A stretch of DNA of 64,000 bases from the NCBI GenBank assembly GCA_030762175.1, contig CM060833.1, forward strand, positions 171,106,501-171,170,500, written 5' to 3'. This document shows, in pieces, positions 36,060 through 47,981 of the stretch (within the stretch, counting starts at the first letter, position 1; each line of letters begins with the position of its first letter). The notes below the pieces were generated by a model. That model saw only the letters and a list, made by a program, of their open reading frames with translations, made no database searches and had not been told where the DNA came from. This DNA is from Metallyticus violacea (taxonomy: Eukaryota; Arthropoda; Insecta; Mantodea; Metallyticidae). Both the position numbers and the translations under genes were made by a program.

Positions 36060-36252
36060 CAAATCCGTTCAGTTTCGAGAGATTTTAGTGGCACAATAAC
36101 CAAGTATGGCTTTCTTTGGGGAAGGTAAAGCCGTTGATCCCATGTCATAGGATTACGGCATGTAAAAATTCTCAAACATGAAAAAAGATACGTTTCACGC
36201 TCTGAGTTGAATGGGACGCTAATGATTAGAGATGTTAAAAATAGTCCTTCAA
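36060..36252 (+). mobile_element. SINE family B copy 3 (5'-truncated or decayed head)
   Basis: The tRNA-like head is not clear. The body is in order: CCAAGTATGGCTTTC, GGAAGGTAAAGCCGTTGATCC, a reduced middle, GTTTCACGCTCTGAGTTGAATGGGACGCTAATGA and GATGTTAAAAATAGTCC. Confidence 0.75.
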
Positions 36253-36479
36253 TAAAATGTAACAAATAATAAATGAACCGACTAATGCAATAACTGTAAG
36301 CCGGTGGAGTTGCTCCTATTGGAGACGACTTGTTCCAACAAGATTAACATTCAGAATCAATACAATATCTTCACTTAGCAGGAACAGATTTAAGAATCTG
36401 CATTTATGTATAATAGTGAAGTACATCTCGCCCCCATTGTGCAGGCTGCAGGCGCATTTTAAATTAGATTGGTAGGGCC

Positions 36480-36900
36480 TTGTACTTACGCATCAAATGG
36501 ACACGACTGGAAGGAAAGGACCAAGAAAGAGAGACAGGGGCAGTGTTGAACGGGCAACGACAATTTTTCCAAATAGAACATCCTGATGCCGGAAGAGCCC
36601 TCCTATAAGGAGTTTGAGCTCCTCAAAAGGGCTGCTTCTACACCAGACGCTGTGGCAAACATTTTTCGAAAGCCACCGTGACACCGCATAATGTACCAGC
36701 TCACTTCGACTGGTACTTTCGACTCTGTAACAAAACCAACGGAATGCAATGGGATAGGTAAAATTCGTTCAAAGGAAATATCATTCCCAGCGATCACGAA
36801 ACCCCTCCCCCAAATAAAAAAGAAGCCGGTCCCAAAGGATTGCAGCCCGAGAACTCCAAATGCGAGTTCAAAGCATTACCGCCCATGTTACTCCTTTCGG
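36480..36900. repeat. dispersed repeat family C, copy 2
   Basis: Shares with 4715-5160 the run 'CTC.AAAGGGC.GCTT..ACA.CAGACGC.G.GGCA.A' (36621-36660) and the 'AAAG.CACCGTGACACCG' that follows. It also shares 'ATGGGATAGG..AA' like segments and the end 'GAACTCCAAATGCGAGTTC' (36849 on), which resembles 'CATCCCGAATGCGACTC'. GC-richer than its flanks. Confidence 0.45.
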
Positions 36901-37798
36901 TAGCCACACCTTAGTTTGAAAACTTTTATTTTCCCTTGCTAAGAGCTAGTGCAAATAAGAAGTGCATTTTTTAAATATTACAATAATGCAAGTTTTTAAT
37001 TTGTGCATTGTGCTCATCAATATCCCTAACATGCCTCAAAGCTGTTGCTGTTGAGGCATGCTGTAATTAATTATTCCTTATTCATTCCAGTAACTGCTCC
37101 TTATGTCCAGTCATTGGGGTCCTATGCACAAACAAACGGCAGGGAGGAAATTTGATTTACGAAAAAAATGTGCGCTGATGATTCCAAACAAAAGACGACG
37201 TTCTTGGGAAAGTTTGTAAAAGTCGGCAAACTTTTAGTGAACAGAAAACAGAATATTCAAACTGGGAGCACATCTAGAAATGTGTGTAAAGTAACGAGCT
37301 CGGGATTTGCATTGACATGATCCAGTTCGAAAGCTGCAAAATATGAAACATGTTGGTAATGAATTTAAAGAAAATTGCGGCTTGGCAAGAGATTTTGACA
37401 CGGTACAGTCTGGTGATTGCAAGACGCACTACCTGCTTGCGCTCCTTAATGTAAGGAGAGGGTAGGGAATGAAGAAGAAACGACAACAAAATAACTGTTA
37501 AAGTGAGAATATAATGCAAATTGTGGAAAGCTGTCACTAGCAAGGTTAAAACACCGAAATATCCTCCAATCCTAACAATCCAAACCAACATTTTGGATGC
37601 AGTTGCTGGACCTTGCGCTTCCCGTGCATCGGTTTTTAAAAGTGTTTGCAAAATTAAAAGAAGCTGACATCCGTTAAATATAAAGAGAGAGTTGGAGGAA
37701 CGTCCATAGCTGTGAATGAAGCTATGGAGACAATAGTAAGGGATGTTTCCCCATTTACCTTTAAAGACGTGGAACATTATTGAATCAGAAAGTATTTT
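36901..37798. other. non-coding stretch with a long minus-strand open frame
   Basis: The minus strand stays open from inside the next SINE down to 37274 (229 codons in all, about 175 outside the SINE). Its peptide has a hydrophobic part (IGGYFGVLTLLVTAFHNLHY) but no recognised domain, and it opens inside the SINE. It is more likely a chance frame than an exon. Confidence 0.4.
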
Positions 37799-38053
37799 GT
37801 CGGTCCTGGTGGCGTAGTGAGAACCGTATTTGCCTTCTAAACCTAAACCGAAGATCACGGGTTCAAACCCGGCCAGGGTCGATGGATTTTTTCGGGGCGT
37901 AAAAATCCTAAGTATGGGCTTCCTTCGGAAGGGAAGTAAAGCCGCGGGCCCCGTGTCGTACATTTACGGTACGATAAAGAAGTTCAAGCCTGAAAGAGAG
38001 GCCTCTGAGCAAAATTTGTAGGCCGTTTCACGCTGTGAATAGAATGGCTAAAG
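37799..38053 (+). mobile_element. SINE family B copy 4
   Basis: Well-preserved 5' part: head GGTCCTGGTGGCGTAGTGAGAACC, B-box GGGTTCAAACCCGGCCAGGG (37859-37878), body with GGGGCGTAAAAATCC.AAGTATGGG, CTTCGGAAGGGAAGTAAAGCC, GGCCCCGTGTCGTACATTTACGG and GTTTCACGCTGTGAAT. It stops short of the GGACGCTAATG end and runs into a GAGA repeat (38061-38070). Confidence 0.9.
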
Positions 38054-38663
38054 TAACAGAGAGAGAGAGGGTACGAGAATCTGCCGTGAGAAAGAATCTT
38101 GGGGACATATTCTGGAGTACTGCAAGGGGACGGAATAATGGAGAAAGAGATGTCTATTTGTTAATGGGGGAGAGGTCAGTGATCTTTGCTGGCAGATAGT
38201 AAGGAGGAGAGAGTTAATAAAATGCTAAACAAAGTGAGACAACTCAGATCGAAGAAGGCGGAGAACCAGTAAGGGGGTAAGGGAGTGTTAATCAGACTCT
38301 TCTGGAAATATTTACACAATATCTGAGCGGTGTAAGTTGTTTACTTTTGTACTTTCTGCTCGTTTATTTTATGTATGTATTTCTAATTTTTCTTCTATTA
38401 CATATTTTTTTCATTTTAGGATATATATATATAGTTTGATTTTTAAGAGTTAAATGTTGATTTGTGCAATTTCATATACTTCTTAGTGTATCATAAAAGC
38501 ATGTAGGTCCCAAGACCCATGTGACATGAATCATATTTGTAATAAATATATTTTGTAAATAATTACACTAATACTATTAAAAATATGTTTGTCAAACGAT
38601 AAAAAAATTACACAAGTCACAATTGCGCGTATTCAAATGAAGAAAGTATACTTTTAATTCCTT

Positions 38664-38704
<41 letters not shown>

Positions 38705-40346
38705 CCTTTGTCTACGTTAACTTGCTCTTGTGATTCCAACACAAGTTGTCTGGATGAGATCTGAGATACATAATGTCGACAAGTAGTGGTGCAGTTTCTT
38801 TTCACATTAATTGGTAGGAACTGACTTTTAGCCTCTGATGTGAGGGTTACACTATCACAAATCTATCTATATATAAAATAAAAATTGTACTTTTTGATCA
38901 TGTTTCAGAACAAAAGCAGACACATACATTATTCTGATTTACGGACGATGGCTTAAAGCGAACGGTGAGATAGCGATAATGGCGTGTTTGAGGCAACGGC
39001 AAGCACATTATCACGTTTGCGCAATTGTGCAGGTGTAGCCCGACGATAAAGCTTTATTGTGCAAGACAAACTACTGTGATATGCCGTGCTCCAGCTCTCT
39101 GTGAATCGATATGGCTGCTTGATAGTCGCATTGAACTAGGGTTTCTGAAAAAACGCGGAGAGTGCGTTCTGTTATCAATAAATAACTTAAACGTTAGTAC
39201 ACAAATCGGCAGTGTTCGCGTCTTTATAAAATTACAAATCATTTCACTTTGTATCTGCTGCAGTTAGGGCGGGTCAACAGTCATACTTCTTCATGAGTCG
39301 TACATGTCCGAAATTGACGTTTAGATGTTAATGAAGTAATTAAAACTGTAAAGTTATTCTGCACAATGACACTTTCTGACACATTTGTCGGTTGTGCTTA
39401 TTTACGTCTGACCTAACTGCTGTATTATACGTACTCATGTCACTTAAGTTACTCAAGGGTATTCCTCTTATTCCCGGTCCCTTATTTTCCCTTCTAACTT
39501 TCAAACTAACGGACATACTTCAGAGAATTTTAGCTCGAAAGTGTCTTGTGTGCTATTTGCCAGGAATGCAAAACGAGGGATTTCATACTGGTTATTTTTA
39601 ACAGAATGGTGCGGTTCCCATACCTCTAATAATTATTCTTTTCTATAAAGATGCTATCATTTGGCCACCAATCTTTGCTGGCATGCTTTAATACTATTAT
39701 TAATCACTTTCCATACTGGCTATATCTTCATATTTCTCAAACATCAAAGTGTGTAATTTATTAAATTAGTATACCCCATTAGCTTGAATGTTATGGGGGA
39801 AAATAAACAGAATGAAACACCGCTTACTTTCATTTAGAAGGTCCTCCCTTGAGGTCACCAATTCGACCCGCATTTTTTCTAGCTAGTATGACTCGTACCC
39901 GTTTCCGAAATTTACTAACTTGCAGTATATAAGGCCTGGAAGTAAAGGCAGATAAGCCAATAGTATTCATTACACCACTCAGCCATACCATGTTCAATAG
40001 AAGTCGTGAACCTTCGCGTAAAACACGGCCCAGTTTACTTAAAAATTGTGTGATAAGAAAGTGCATTTCATATACGAGAAAGGAGTTCTTAAATGTTGTG
40101 AATGAGCAATCAACCATTAGTAAAACAGTTGCATGCACAATGAGTTTATCGCAAAGTGCAGTGTGAAGTGTTTACACATACACAAAGTACACTAGAACCA
40201 AACAAAAAATGGGTTTTTGTAAACGGACAAAATGTACACCTGTGCTTTTGTATGAAAGTGGAAGGCAGTACCGACTGATGAGTTAAAATACAATAAATGC
40301 GTTAGAACCGTTTGGGAATACACCTTGAGTCAAACCGAAAGTAAAA

Positions 40347-40349
<3 letters not shown>
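38054..40349. other. non-coding stretch with a TAA microsatellite
   Basis: Purine-rich 38060-38290, (TAA)n at 38665-38704, and an AT-rich CTATCTATATATAAAATAAAA motif at 38863 that resembles the ends of some insect transposons, but no partner was found. Frames near 39025-39267 and 39830-40138 show no domain. Confidence 0.45.
38665..38704 (+). repeat. (TAA)n microsatellite
   Basis: About thirteen TAA units. Confidence 0.95.

Positions 40350-40377
<28 letters not shown>
40350..40377. repeat. poly-T run
   Basis: Twenty-eight T in a row. It could be the reverse A tail of a decayed retroelement, but no body could be identified to its right before the family D copy. Confidence 0.9.
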
Positions 40378-40429
40378 GCAATTAAAAGATTTTCCAATCC
40401 ATAATACCTGGGTCACTGGGTAGACACCG

Positions 40430-40610
40430 CGATGAAGCCCCCAGCAATTACTTCTAATTATAAGGAACTCTTACTATGCAAAGGGTTGAAATCAATAGCC
40501 AGCAAGCTATGCATATGTAATAGCACAGAGAAGGGAGGAGTAAGAAATAAACTGCATATACCGATCTCGGAAAACAGGATTGCGCAAGAATGGCACAATG
40601 GAAACATATT
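40430..40610 (+). repeat. dispersed repeat family D, copy 3 (diverged)
   Basis: Shows the same two-part order as 15945-16150: CTTCTAATTATAAGGAAC near 40452 (for CTAG.TATAAGA.C), and GATCTCGGAAAACAGGATTGCGCAAGAATGGCAC near 40563 (for GATCGCGGAAAACAGGATATGCTCAAAAACGGCA). The second match is strong and the first weak. Confidence 0.45.
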
Positions 40611-41993
40611 TGAGGATGAGGGGAATATGAATTGAAATGGTAGGCTGAATCTAAATCAGTCTGGGTATTGCTGCAAGCTTGTATATCCATTTGAATCTAG
40701 TAGGATGCGTTTAGTGTGGCTGATGGAAGATAGAGGGGTGACGTCCTTTAGTTTGATGCAAAATTTACCAAAGTGGAACTCCATAATTCCTATTCTTCTC
40801 GCAATCTCATGTTTTAGTGAGAATAGCCTGCAGGTCAGACTATTTATTAATTTAATTGATTTTCATTTCTTAATAACTCAATAATTTTCGTTAACAAGTT
40901 ATCATATTTACATGTAGTTTAAATAAATTATTTATGCATTTTCTTAGCAATTTTATTTCTTTTGTCTTCTAAACGCCACGTTATTTGTAAAATGTCCATT
41001 AGGACAGTCAAAGAAACCCTCAAATTTTCCCAGAAAGCTTACGGACAACCGTGTTTACATTTATATCTCTTGCTTGAGTGCTCACTTTAGAGGAAGTTTG
41101 ATGGAAGTGCTCATTCTGAATTCAAAGGTTTACCCGAATTATCTTTTTTCCGAATGCACTGGCGCAATTTCAGCTAATAGGAGCACATCAGGCATTTGAA
41201 AAGGAACTCCTAGTATGTGAACTTGAGAATTGTGGGCATTGTAACTTTATCAAAAGGTGTGCTTCCTGATTAACCACCATATCACCGCGTTAACACTCCT
41301 AAAATGAACACACGTAAAGAGAAAGCAAATGTTTATCATTGGAAATCTCAGAATCACATTTCTATTTAAAATAAAAGGGGTATATACTTCCATGTATTCT
41401 TTTAAAAATGTACAGTTTTGTTTAGTTGTTATTTTGCAGCTTGTTTGTCTTTTTCTCTCCTTTTATACTTTTCCTTCCTCCTCCATTTATACTCTTCGAC
41501 CCTCTTTCCACAACACATTTTCTTTATTTTTATTTCCTATCTTTCCCTTCTTTTTCGTGTCATTCTTGGTTTTCTGGTTTTTTTTTTTTTGTGTTATTTT
41601 TCTACTACTCTTTGTATTCTATTTTCCTTGTTTCTTTACATTTTTCCTTTCCCTTTATTAGTACTTTCTCTTCCCATTTCATATATTTGGCTATGGATTT
41701 TAAATTGAAGCTTAAAAGTTGCCCATTATTAAGCTCCGTTTAACTAATATGCTCACGAAACCTAACCTATATCATGGTCGAGCCGTGAAGCAATAAGGCT
41801 TGCTTCTCCTTCGCTTTTTCGACTAAGCTGTTCTGACAAAACAAATTGCATATACATACACTCGTATGTAAATTCTCAAAGGCGACTGCAAAAGAAGGGT
41901 GAATTTGTAATAATGTTAGCGGCATACAACTGGGGAGCCGAGGCTTCGTTCGCTCTAAATTGGATTACTTGCCATAATGCACAATTGCTTTAG
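40611..41993. other. non-coding stretch with a pyrimidine-rich tract
   Basis: 41440-41660 is almost all C and T on the + strand (with a T run at 41579-41590), giving long overlapping Phe/Leu/Ser frames in all three + frames. This is low-complexity DNA and not a gene. Nothing else was seen. Confidence 0.6.
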
Positions 41994-42170
41994 CTTCTTA
42001 TTCTGCAATGCTCAACCTAATACAGAGCTCAACATGTTGATAGAAGTCTGGGAACCTCCACCAAAGAAAACACTTGCTCTAACTTCTTATTCTGCAATGC
42101 TCAACCTATTAAAGAGCTCAACATGTTGATAGAAGTCTGGGAACCTCCACCAAAGAAAACACTTGTTTCA
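41994..42170 (+). repeat. two-copy tandem duplication, 89-bp unit
   Basis: The segment starting CTTCTTATTCTGCAATGCTC at 41994 is repeated starting at 42083 with a few substitutions. It shares TCAACATGTTGATAGAAGTC and CCTCCACCAAAGAAAACACTTG. The second copy ends about 36 bp before a SINE. Confidence 0.9.
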
Positions 42171-42205
42171 ACATATCAAAGACTGCAGATGCACTCATCC
42201 TATAG

Positions 42206-42464
42206 CGACACGGGGGCCGAGGTCGTTCAGGCGCGGACTCGTGAGCGGGAGGTCTGGGTTTCGAATCACACCAGGACCTCCTCCCTAACTGGGGTTTTTC
42301 CAGGTTTTCCTCAGTCCTCATAAATGGCAAATGCTAAACTTAGGCCTATAACGTTTCCTTCCTTAAAAAAATCCTTTCCCAATTTCATCTCATGTATCAC
42401 CAGCGTCACCGCCTATGGTACCTCAGTAGTAAAACCGGACGTTAAACACTGTTCAAAAAAAAAA
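42206..42464 (+). mobile_element. SINE family A copy 5
   Basis: Full-length copy: head CACGGGGGCCGAGGTCGTTC, GGACTCGTGAGCGGGAGGTC, B-box-like GGTTTCGAATCACACC, body TTTTTCCAGGTTTTCCTCAG, end CCTCAGTAGTAAAACCGGACGTTAAACACT, and a 10-A tail. Confidence 0.9.
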
Positions 42465-43039
42465 CCTCACCCTGTAAGTGTAATAAACGCTGTCTTTGTC
42501 ATTTCATATTGGACTAACGGAAGTGAATTAATGTTCCTTTTCATATTTCAACAAAATTGTACTAATCCTCCTCGTAGAAATAATAATTACATGGATCTAA
42601 AGTAAACAAACGCCGCAAATATTGAATTATCCATTTGGTTCAAAAACTTCCAGTACATTGTTGAAGAGTGATAGTGGTAATGGATTAGCAGTGTTGACTC
42701 AGTACACTGTTCAATTCAAATTTGTGAAATGTGTATCATTTAAAGAGAGGTGGAATATGAGCTCAAAATAATAACACAAAGATTATTAGGTAAGTTGTGG
42801 ATTACAGGAACTTGATACCCATGAGTTGGAAATTGTCTCTTCTTGCATATTAATGAAGAGTATAAACCTTTACCATCATTACTGTTTACGCAATTAGGAG
42901 CTAAAGTCTGTGGGCTGCAAACATCCTGAGTAAAATATGTAGGTGGAAAGTGTGCATGAAGAAAGAATAACAATCTCATAAAGAAAAAGAGAGGAGAACA
43001 ACGGTAGTGACTGAAGAAAACTTCTCACGTCGAGAAGAT
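42465..43039. other. non-coding stretch
   Basis: No feature recognised. Confidence 0.45.
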
Positions 43040-43400
43040 CTAAAGTTAAGTTACAAGTATTTAGAGATGGCTCAAGTATCAGTTCGCCAATGTTTCCAAC
43101 ATTTTCCATGAACGACTTCGAGTTAAACATTTTCATCCAGGGCGAATGCCCCATAGTTTAACCGAAGAACAGAAAAACTACAGAGCGGAGTGACGTCAAA
43201 CATTCAACAATGGGAAATCCTGGTGTGTGTGACATTTTCATAGAAAATGACATTTGATCTACCAGTTTGAACTTGAAACAAAATACTAGTCTTCAATTTT
43301 GGTTTTACTTGATCACCAATCACCCAAGGAAATAAAAATAAAAGATTGCTGGAAAGAGTATCATCTCCATTTTCTTTTCAACAAGTGGTCATCTGCTCTA
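43040..43400 (+). mobile_element. mariner-type transposase relic
   Basis: Pieces read as the part from HTH end to first catalytic region of a SETMAR-like mariner transposase. They are GRMPHSLTEEQKNYRAE (~43141-43190, for RWVPH-LTEEQK-.R), then NNGKSWC, then YQFELETKY.SSI (~43255-43300, for the Y-.-PETK.QS.-W stretch after the first Asp), and SPKEIKIKDCWKE. Internal stops and a changed D-E region mean no activity. The C-terminal half is not seen because the next block belongs to repeat family D. Confidence 0.65.
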
Positions 43401-43430
43401 AATATAAAAAAAATATGTTACTGAAAAGTG

Positions 43431-43640
43431 GTATATTGCGTGCCGTTCTTGCACATATCCTGTTTTCCTTTCCTTGAGCTATTACCTACTTAGCCTGATG
43501 TTGAGCGTTTTTGCCCAATGACAGTATCGTATCGCTTATTAATGGTGTGCAGTGTGGTTAGTTCATCAGAGAATTCCTTTCTTCTCTTCGGCTAAGAAGC
43601 TCCAGAGGTTGGTATCTTTAGGTCTTATAGCTAGAAACGT
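43431..43640 (-). repeat. dispersed repeat family D, copy 2
   Basis: In reverse complement it matches 15945-16150: the right side AGCTATAAGACCTAAAGATACC with AGCCGAAGAGAAGA, and the left side AAGGAAAACAGGATATGTGCAAGAACGGCAC. It directly abuts the mariner relic. Confidence 0.5.
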
Positions 43641-44498
43641 TGTCGGAAGCGTCTTCATTATGTGTGTATATCCACACTGACTGGTATTTTATATGAACAA
43701 ATATTGTTTTAACTGTAAAATTCTTTTAATTGTAAAAGTTGTTTAATTGTAAAGATTGAATTTAATTGGCAGTTTGCTTAAGATGTGTTTTATAATGATT
43801 TGGCATTGTTGGGGCAATTTAAAGGCCTGAAACTATGGGCAAGGTTTCAAATTGTTAATGTTTAAAAACCAAAGGCTTTATTCGAGTTTAGTGTTTCTAA
43901 TTTGTTTGTCCAAGAGTTTACTTTTAACTTTGTCAGTTAAACGGGCCAACTATTTTATCATTCGTTAAACATTTGCTTGTCATTTAATGCTTTTTAACGC
44001 TATATGATTCCGAATTTAAAATATTTTCCCACATGTATTGTATATGATTTGGTTGTTTAACACATTATATTTAAATGATTATTCTTTATCCTTGTGAGGT
44101 TTTACTGAGTTTTAGTATCCATAGTTCGTATATATGGGAGTGATTTGTATAGTTCTTTTGGGAATGGTCATGGAAATAAATTAATTGTTCTATGATTGGT
44201 GATGCTCTGTCTTGGAAGTTAAGGTTTGCATATGTTCATGGGGGTTTCCCTCCAGCACCTTTCTTAAGTGATTTTGCAGACATCAACGAGAAATTGTCGT
44301 TCTCAAAATATTGACACTGAAGTCGCCCATGTTCAACAAAAGCGGCCAAGGACTGGGTTAAAGTGTCATTTCTTGCACCATCCCATGCTTCTTATACTGC
44401 CAATATATCACTGATGTCCTTAGAGAGGCCAGTAGCAAAACCGCACTCACCTTTATAATTGCGCTCTGACAACATGCGACCTCTTCCTTTTTCCTTTG
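43641..44498. other. non-coding stretch before the minisatellite
   Basis: AT-rich. No gene or element recognised. Confidence 0.45.
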
Positions 44499-47400
44499 AA
44501 ATCAGTGTTTGCTAGCCCTGAGGAACTACTTGCAGTATTACCACTATGATACTGGAATATGTCCACCTCTCTTTCTGCTATGTCCTCAAGAAATCAGTGT
44601 TTGCTAGCCCTGAGGAACTACTTGCAGTATTACCACTATGATACTGGAATATGTCCACCTCTCTTTCTGCTATGTCCTCAAGAAATCAGTGTTTGCTAGC
44701 CCTGAGGAACTATTTGCAGTATTACCACTATGGGACTGGGATATGTCCACCTCTCTTTCTGGTATGAGCTCAAGAAATCAGTGTTTGCTAGCCCTGAGGA
44801 ACTACTTGCAGTATTACCACTATGACACTGGGATATGTCCACCTCTCTTTCTGGTATGTCCTCAAGAAATCAGTATTTGCTAGCCCTGAGGAACTACTTA
44901 CAGTATTACCACTATGGGACTGAGATATGTCCACCTCTCTTTCTGGTATGAGCTCAAGAAATCAGTGTTTGCTAGCCCTGAGGAACTACTTGCAGTATTA
45001 CCACTATGATACTGGAATATGTCCACCTCTCTTTCTGCTATGTCCTCAAGAAATCAGTGTTTGCTAGCCCTGAGGAACTATTTGCAGTATTACCACTATG
45101 GGACTGGGATATGTCCACCTCTCTTTCTGGTATGAGCTCAAGAAATCAGTGTTTGCTAGCCCTGAGGAACTACTTGCAGTATTACCACTATGACACTGGG
45201 ATATGTCCACCTCTCTTTCTGGTATGTCCTCAAGAAATCAGTATTTGCTAGCCCTGAGGAACTACTTACAGTATTACCACTATGGGACTGGGATATGTCC
45301 ACCTCTCTTTCTGGTATGAGCTCAAGAAATCAGTGTTTGCTAGCCCTGAGGAACTACTTGCAGTATTACCACTATGATACTGGAATATGTCCACCTCTCT
45401 TTCTGCTATGTCCTCAAGAAATCAGTGTTTGCTAGCCCTGAGGAACTACTTGCAGTATTACCACTATGACACTGGGATATGTCCACCTCTCTTTCTGGTA
45501 TGTCCTCAAGAAATCAGTATTTGCTAGCCCTGAGGAACTACTTACAGTATTACCACTATGGGACTGGGATATGTCCACCTCTCTTTCTGGTATGAGCTCA
45601 AGAAATCAGTGTTTGCTAGCCCTGAGGAACTACTTGCAGTATTACCACTATGATACTGGAATATGTCCACCTCTCTTTCTGCTATGTCCTCAAGAAATCA
45701 GTGTTTGCTAGCCCTGAGGAACTATTTGCAGTATTACCACTATGGGACTGGGATATGTCCACCTCTCTTTCTGGTATGAGCTCAAGAAATCAGTGTTTGC
45801 TAGCCCTGAGGAACTACTTGCAGTATTACCACTATGGGACTGGGATATGTCCACCTCTCTTTCTGCTATGTCCTCAAGAAATCAGTATTTGCTAGCCCTG
45901 AGGAACTACTTGCAGTATTACCACTATGACACTGGGATATGTCCACCTCTCTTTCTGCTATGTCCTCAAGAAATCAGTGTTTGCTAGCCCTGAGGAACTA
46001 CTTGAAGTATTACCACTATGTCACTGGGATATGTCCACCTCTCTTTCTGGTATGTCCTCAAGAAATCAGTGTTTGCTAGCCCTGAGGAACTACTTGCAGT
46101 ATTACCACTATGGGACTGGGATATGTCCACCTCTCTTTCTGCTATGTCCTCAAGAAATCAGTGTTTGCTAGCCCTGAGGAACTACTTGCAGTATTACCAC
46201 TATGGGACTGGGATATGTCCACCTCTCTTTCTGCTATGTCCTCAAGAAATCAGTATTTGCTAGCCCTGAGGAACTACTTGCAGTATAACCACTATGACAC
46301 TGGGATATGTCCACCTCTCTTTCTGCTATGTCCTCAAGAAATCAGTATTTGCTAGCCCTGAAGAACTACTTGAAGTATTACCACTATGACACTGGGATAT
46401 GTCCACCTCTCTTTCTGCTATGTCCTCAAGAAATCAGTGTTTGCTAGCCCTGAGGAACTACTTGCAGTATTACCACTATGGGACTGGGATATGTCCACCT
46501 CTCTTTCTGGTATGTCCTCAAGAAATCAGTGTTTGCTAGCCCTGAGGAACTACTTGCAGTATTACCAGTATGACACTGGGATATGTCCACCTCTCTTTCT
46601 GGTATGACCTCAAGAAATCAGTGTTTGCTAGCCCTGAGGAACTACTTGCAGTATTACCACTATGACACTGGGATATGTCCACCTCTCTTTCTGGTATGTC
46701 CTCAAGAAATCATTGTTTGCTAGCCCTGAGGAACTACTTGCAGTATTACCACTATGACACTGGGATATGTCCACCTCTCTTTCTGGTATGTCCTCAAGAA
46801 ATCAGTGTTTGCTAGCCCTGAGGAACTACTTGCAGTATTACCACTATGACACTGGGATATGTCCACCTCTCTTTCTGGTATGTCCTCAAGAAATCAGTGT
46901 TTGCTAGCCCTGAGGAACTACTTGCAGTATTACCACTATGGGACTGGGATATGTCCACCTCTCTTTCTGGTATGAGCTCAAGAAATCAGTGTTTGCTAGC
47001 CCTGAGGAACTACTTGCAGTATTACCACTATGACACTGGGATATGTCCACCTCTCTTTCTGGTATGAGCTCAAGAAATCGGTGTTTGCTAGCCCTGAGGA
47101 ACTACTTGCAGTATTACCACTATGACACTGGGATATGTCCACCTCTCTTTCTGGTATGTCCTCAAGAAATCAGTATTTGCTAGCCCTGAGGAACTACTTG
47201 CAGTATTACCACTATGACACTGGGATATGTCCACCTCTCTTTCTGGTATGTCCTCAAGAAATCAGTGTTTGCTAGCCCTGAGGAACTACTTGCAGTATTA
47301 CCACTATGACACTGGGATATGTCCACCTCTCTTTCTGGTATGTCCTCAAGAAATCAGTGTTTGCTAGCCCTGAGGAACTACTTGCAGTATTACCACTATG

Positions 47401-47731
47401 GGACTGGGATATGTCCACCTCTCTTTCTGGTATGTCCTCAAGAAATCAGTATTTGCTAGCCCTGAGGAACTACTTGGAGTATTACCACTATGGCACTGGA
47501 ATATGTTCATCTCTCTTTCTGCTATGTCCTCAAGAAATCAGTATTTGCTAGCCCTGAGGAACTACTTGGAGTATTACCACTATGGCACTGGAATATGTTC
47601 ATCTCTCTTTCTGCTATGTCCTCAAGAAATCAGTATTTGCTAGCCCTGAGGAACTACTTGGAGTATTACCATTATGACACTGGAATATGTTCATCTCTCT
47701 TTCTGCTATGTCCTCAAGAAAACAGTATTTG
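44499..47731 (+). repeat. 92-bp minisatellite, about 35 tandem copies
   Basis: The unit is 92 bp and nearly invariant in length. It contains ATATGTCCACCTCTCTTTCT, then a variable G(C/G)TATG(TC/AG)CTC, CAAGAAATCAGT, TTTGCTAGCCCTGAGGAACT, ACTTGCAGTATTACCACTATG and a variable triplet (GAT/GAC/GGG)ACTGG. Variants are arranged in higher order: a four-unit block starting at 44638 recurs at 45006 with one difference over more than 270 bp, and a three-unit derivative starts at 45374 before the block-initial GATACTGG type appears again at 45650. From about 45900 the GACACTGG type dominates. The last three units (from 47470) share GGAGTATTACC, GGCACTGG and TGTTCATCTC. Because 92 is not a multiple of three, and TAG lies in GCTAGC, no frame stays open beyond about three units. 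It lies in the presumed GPCR intron. Confidence 0.97.
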
Positions 47732-47981
47732 GAAGCCATTGGTACATTATAGATACTCATAATGAAAAACTCTAACTTTCTACAACTAAATAACAGGAGA
47801 GCTTTCTCTCCATGTGCATACTAACTCCCTACTTCTTTCTTAATTAATGTTGACAATCCTCCTGGACATGTTCCCTCATACCTCTAACCCTGCTACTCTT
47901 GTCAAAGCAAAGAAAGATCTAACGTATTACTAGGACTGAACCAAGTATCTGACAGACATATATTAACATAACTTAAAAAGT
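47732..47981. other. non-coding spacer
   Basis: No feature recognised between the minisatellite and the GC-rich island. Confidence 0.4.

Noticed and set aside
41329..41743. Three overlapping + frames of about 100 codons rich in Phe, Leu and Ser, resembling membrane proteins
   Set aside because: The DNA is a pyrimidine-rich low-complexity tract, so all three frames are open and hydrophobic at once.
44638..47762. A family of overlapping 73-90 codon frames repeated every 92 bp, looking like a tandem protein family
   Set aside because: They are the three frames of the 92-bp minisatellite. Each stops at the TAG inside TTTGCTAGCCC after about three units, and there is no start, splice or domain signal.
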